From Chitinophagales bacterium (GTDB taxonomy: Bacteria > Bacteroidota > Bacteroidia > Chitinophagales > Chitinophagaceae): a DNA stretch of 15,333 bases. The first letter of the stretch is position 1. Each line of letters starts with the position of its first letter. Under the pieces are notes generated by a model that saw nothing but the letters and a program-made list of their open reading frames with translations, did no database searches and was not told where the DNA came from. The stretch is taken from NCBI GenBank assembly GCA_015654495.1, contig JAATGW010000466.1:1-15333 (forward strand), in the 5' to 3' direction. The translations under genes were made by a program, and so were the position numbers. Below, piece by piece: positions 13,946 to 15,333 of this stretch.

Positions 13946-13961
13946 TTCCAAATTCATTAGT

Positions 13962-14717
13962 ATGCCTCAATCTTTTGCCGGACAAAATTTAAAATACCTG
14001 CGCAAACTCCGGGGTCTGACCCAGGAAGAATTCGCCACTAAACTGGGAATCAAAAGATCCCTGTTGGGAGCTTACGAAGAAGAAAGAGCTGAGCCCAGGC
14101 TTGAAGTACTCGAAACTATAAGTGATCTTTTTAAAGTATCGCTCGACGATTTGTTGCGCCGGGATATCAGCGAAGTGAAAGGCAGTTATCTGGCGAAGAG
14201 AAGGCATCAGAAATTATTATCTGAAAATAACCTGATTCATTTTGTACCGGTGAAAGCTGCTGCGGGTTATCTCGCCGGTTATGCTGATGAAGAATTTATT
14301 GATGAATTGAATACGTTTACGTTGCCCATGTTGGGAGCCGGGCAGTACCGGGCATTTGAAATTCTCGGAGATAGTATGTTGCCAACACCCAGCGGGTCAG
14401 TAATTGTAGGTCAGAAAATGGAACAGGTGGATGATATAAAGAGTAATAATGCGTATATCGTGATCAGCAGGAATGAGGGCATCGTTTACAAGCGTGTGGT
14501 AAAAAGCAACAAGGCAAAAAATAAACTAACGATGGTAAGTGATAATCCTGCATATCAACCTTACCAGATGAATGCCGAAGATATTCTTGAACTCTGGCAG
14601 GCGCAGATGGTCATCAGCAAGATTGCAACCCAGCAGCGCTGGGATATGGGTCAGCTTGCAAGCCTTGTCAATAACCTGCAGGAACAGGTGAGTAGTTTGA
14701 AGAAGAGAATGAATTAG
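13962..14717 (+). CDS. XRE-HTH / S24 peptidase-like transcriptional repressor (LexA/CI type)
   Basis: A 251-aa two-domain DNA-binding regulator. The N-terminal XRE helix-turn-helix spans about residues 8-65 (NLKYLRKLRGLTQEEFATKLGIKRSLLGAYEE...). A linker leads to a LexA/CI-like S24 domain from about 92. Within it, VPVKAAAGYLAGY provides Ala-Gly (101-102, with another at 105-106) as a candidate self-cleavage site, FEILGDSMLPT carries the nucleophile Ser138, and GIVYKRVV carries Lys177 of the Ser-Lys dyad. A C-terminal tail (223-251) ends in a short coiled-coil-like LASLVNNLQEQVSSLKKRM. Such proteins dimerise and may be inactivated by RecA-stimulated autocleavage, so an SOS-type response is possible. 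Targets are unknown, and no phage genes adjoin it. The dyad in its promoter suggests it represses itself. Confidence 0.87.
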   Translation: MPQSFAGQNLKYLRKLRGLTQEEFATKLGIKRSLLGAYEEERAEPRLEVLETISDLFKVSLDDLLRRDISEVKGSYLAKRRHQKLLSENNLIHFVPVKAAAGYLAGYADEEFIDELNTFTLPMLGAGQYRAFEILGDSMLPTPSGSVIVGQKMEQVDDIKSNNAYIVISRNEGIVYKRVVKSNKAKNKLTMVSDNPAYQPYQMNAEDILELWQAQMVISKIATQQRWDMGQLASLVNNLQEQVSSLKKRMN

Positions 14718-14730
14718 GAAGTGAGAAGGC

Positions 14731-14751
14731 CGAAGTTCGAAGTTCGAAGTG
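14731..14751. repeat. CGAAGTT heptamer repeat
   Basis: Three tandem 7-nt units, CGAAGTT, CGAAGTT and CGAAGTG, 13 nt after the repressor stop. CGAAGTTCG also contains the palindrome CGAAGTTCG-like core TTCGAA. It is a third heptamer type in this window. Confidence 0.8.
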
Positions 14752-14762
14752 AAACAGCCCTT

Positions 14763-14846
14763 AACGTTAAACTATGAACTATGAACTTTGAACTATGAAC
14801 TTTGAACTATGAACTATGAACTTTGAACTATGAACTATGAACTATG
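14763..14846. repeat. AACTWTG heptamer array led by one AACGTTA unit
   Basis: One AACGTTA unit (14763-14769) is followed in exact register by eleven 7-nt units (14770-14846): eight AACTATG and three AACTTTG. A partial AACT closes it. Here the AACGTTY-type and AACTWTG-type heptamers are joined in the same phase. The region has stop codons in several frames and no gene. Confidence 0.95.
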
Positions 14847-14880
14847 AACTAAAAACTACTATTTGGGTTAGTAAGAATTT

Positions 14881-14926
14881 CGGATTGTGAAGTCAGCTTT
14901 GTGTTGGCTTCCAATTCCGGATTTTT
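14881..14926 (+). terminator. Long imperfect hairpin with T-tract downstream of the repressor
   Basis: CGGATTGTGAAGTCAGC (14881-14897) pairs with GTTGGCTTCCAATTCCG (14903-14919) in about 16 base pairs, two of them G-U, with two single-base bulges and the loop TTTGT; GATTTTT follows. It lies about 165 nt after the repressor stop, on the far side of the heptamer arrays, and could end that transcript. A structured-RNA role is an alternative. Confidence 0.5.
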
Positions 14927-14984
14927 ATAAATGTAGTTTTACCGAAAGAAACTATTTAGGGCCTTGGTGGCTATATTCAACGCA

Positions 14985-15272
14985 CCGTCAGGAGCGTCGA
15001 AAGAGCTCATAAAAATTTTAGATTTCCCGGTTTATCATCATCTCCGGATATTTTCAGCACCTAAGGTGCGGTGCAATCTATAGCAACGGACTTCAGTCCG
15101 TTGTAAACAAATCAATAAGAGAAATAAAGCTCCGAGGAGCGAAAAACGAAATTTATTTGCCAGCAATTTAAAATGTTAGCGAAATCATTGCGTGCCTACG
15201 GCACTTGAGTTTTCGTTATTTATTTTACGCCGGGCTGAAACCCGGCGCTAAAGATTGCACCAGGCCTGACGG
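14985..15272. repeat. Hairpin-rich inverted-repeat element (MITE-like or structured repeat)
   Basis: A non-coding element with nested symmetry. Outer arms are CCGTCAGG (14985-14992) and CCTGACGG (15265-15272). The inner terminal repeat is GGTGCAATCT (15070-15079) and AGATTGCACC (15252-15261), perfect over 10 bp. Inside lie compact hairpins: CAACGGACT/AGTCCGTTG (15084-15103, 9 bp), GCTCC/GGAGC (15129-15140), GTGCC/GGCAC (15192-15204) and CGCCGGG/CCCGGCG (15228-15247). An AACGAAA/TTTCGTT pair (15145-15151, 15211-15217) encloses the third. Another, GCACC/GGTGC (15057-15069), lies just outside the inner repeat. I recall similar hairpin mosaics between genes in environmental Bacteroidota but know no accepted family name. 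No ORF is carried, so any mobility would need outside help. Confidence 0.7.
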
Positions 15273-15289
15273 CACTGAATTAATTCATA

Positions 15290-15317
15290 AATCATGATAA
15301 TTTTTATAATCATGATT
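15290..15317. repeat. AATCATGAT inverted repeat
   Basis: A perfect 9-bp dyad, AATCATGAT (15290-15298) and ATCATGATT (15309-15317), with an AT-only 10-nt spacer, 17 nt beyond the hairpin-rich element. It may be part of that repeat or a separate terminator-like structure. The window ends 16 nt later, so context is lost. Confidence 0.6.
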
Positions 15318-15333
15318 GTTAGGTTAGGATTTC

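Larger units (their letters stand above)
13521..13961. other. About 440-bp intergenic region bracketed by inverted heptamer arrays
   Basis: Divergent spacer between surE (minus) and the S24 repressor (plus). It holds a GGCAGC heptamer array near surE, an opposite-orientation degenerate array near the repressor, and about 267 bp between them without a credible gene. A 99-codon open frame at 13661-13960 has no recognisable motif, runs through the repeat and lacks protein-like composition. The interior is AT-rich, with near-repeats such as ATTCAGAATT and TTTAGAATTC. The repressor promoter and operator lie at the right end. Confidence 0.6.

Noticed and set aside
13661..13960. 99-codon + strand open frame before the repressor
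   Set aside because: No motif, odd composition, and it runs through the heptamer repeat and the repressor promoter; best explained as chance.
14763..14846. CRISPR array
   Set aside because: Units are contiguous 7-mers with no unique spacers and no cas genes; this is a tandem repeat.
15070..15261. Complete insertion sequence
   Set aside because: It has inverted ends but only 192 bp and no transposase frame; at most a non-autonomous element.

Overview
The window reads as Bacteroidota, most likely Chitinophagales (an inference, not a search result). The clues are a sufBCDSE-plus-DUF59 operon, weak Shine-Dalgarno usage, TAnnTTTG-like -7 boxes, a Bacteroidetes-type lipoprotein, a small protein resembling DUF6728, and period-7 intergenic repeats. 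It is mostly chromosomal housekeeping DNA with two unusual repeat-rich stretches. I saw no tRNA, rRNA, CRISPR array, phage gene or transposase.

Layout. Positions 1-1740 hold a two-gene + strand operon, kdgK-eda, for phosphorylating and cleaving 2-keto-3-deoxygluconate; it is bracketed by AACGTTY heptamer arrays. The eda frame has an in-frame TAA at the codon aligning with the catalytic glutamate. Positions 1739-7409 hold a complete minus-strand Fe-S assembly operon in the order sufB-sufC-sufD-sufS-sufE-sufT. It has no linked sufA or Rrf2-type regulator, and a heptamer array fills the sufC/sufD junction. Positions 7686-11327 hold unrelated short units: an SDR, a lipoprotein of unknown function, a secreted HELSH putative metallopeptidase, DUF202 and DUF456 membrane proteins, and a 55-aa single-TM protein. 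Positions 11328-13520 hold a minus-strand operon, surE - small membrane protein - lpxB, with overlapping genes. LpxB, the lipid A disaccharide synthase, is split by a one-base frame disruption. Positions 13962-14717 encode an XRE/S24 (LexA/CI-like) repressor with a candidate self-operator.

Non-coding DNA. The about 440 bp upstream of the repressor is bracketed by GGCAGC-type heptamer arrays in opposite orientation. The last 600 bp contain three kinds of heptamer (CGAAGTT, AACGTTA, AACTWTG) and a nested, hairpin-rich element with a 10-bp terminal inverted repeat.

Most noteworthy: (i) several heptamer families, two fused in register, one of which writes the same C-terminal LTLNV onto two unrelated proteins; (ii) the branched inverted-repeat element at 14985-15272; (iii) the nonsense codon on the catalytic Glu of Eda; and (iv) the lpxB frame break, which contains a perfect A_AAA_AAA slippery site. 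Two single-base lesions in otherwise clean core genes also raise the possibility of sequence error.
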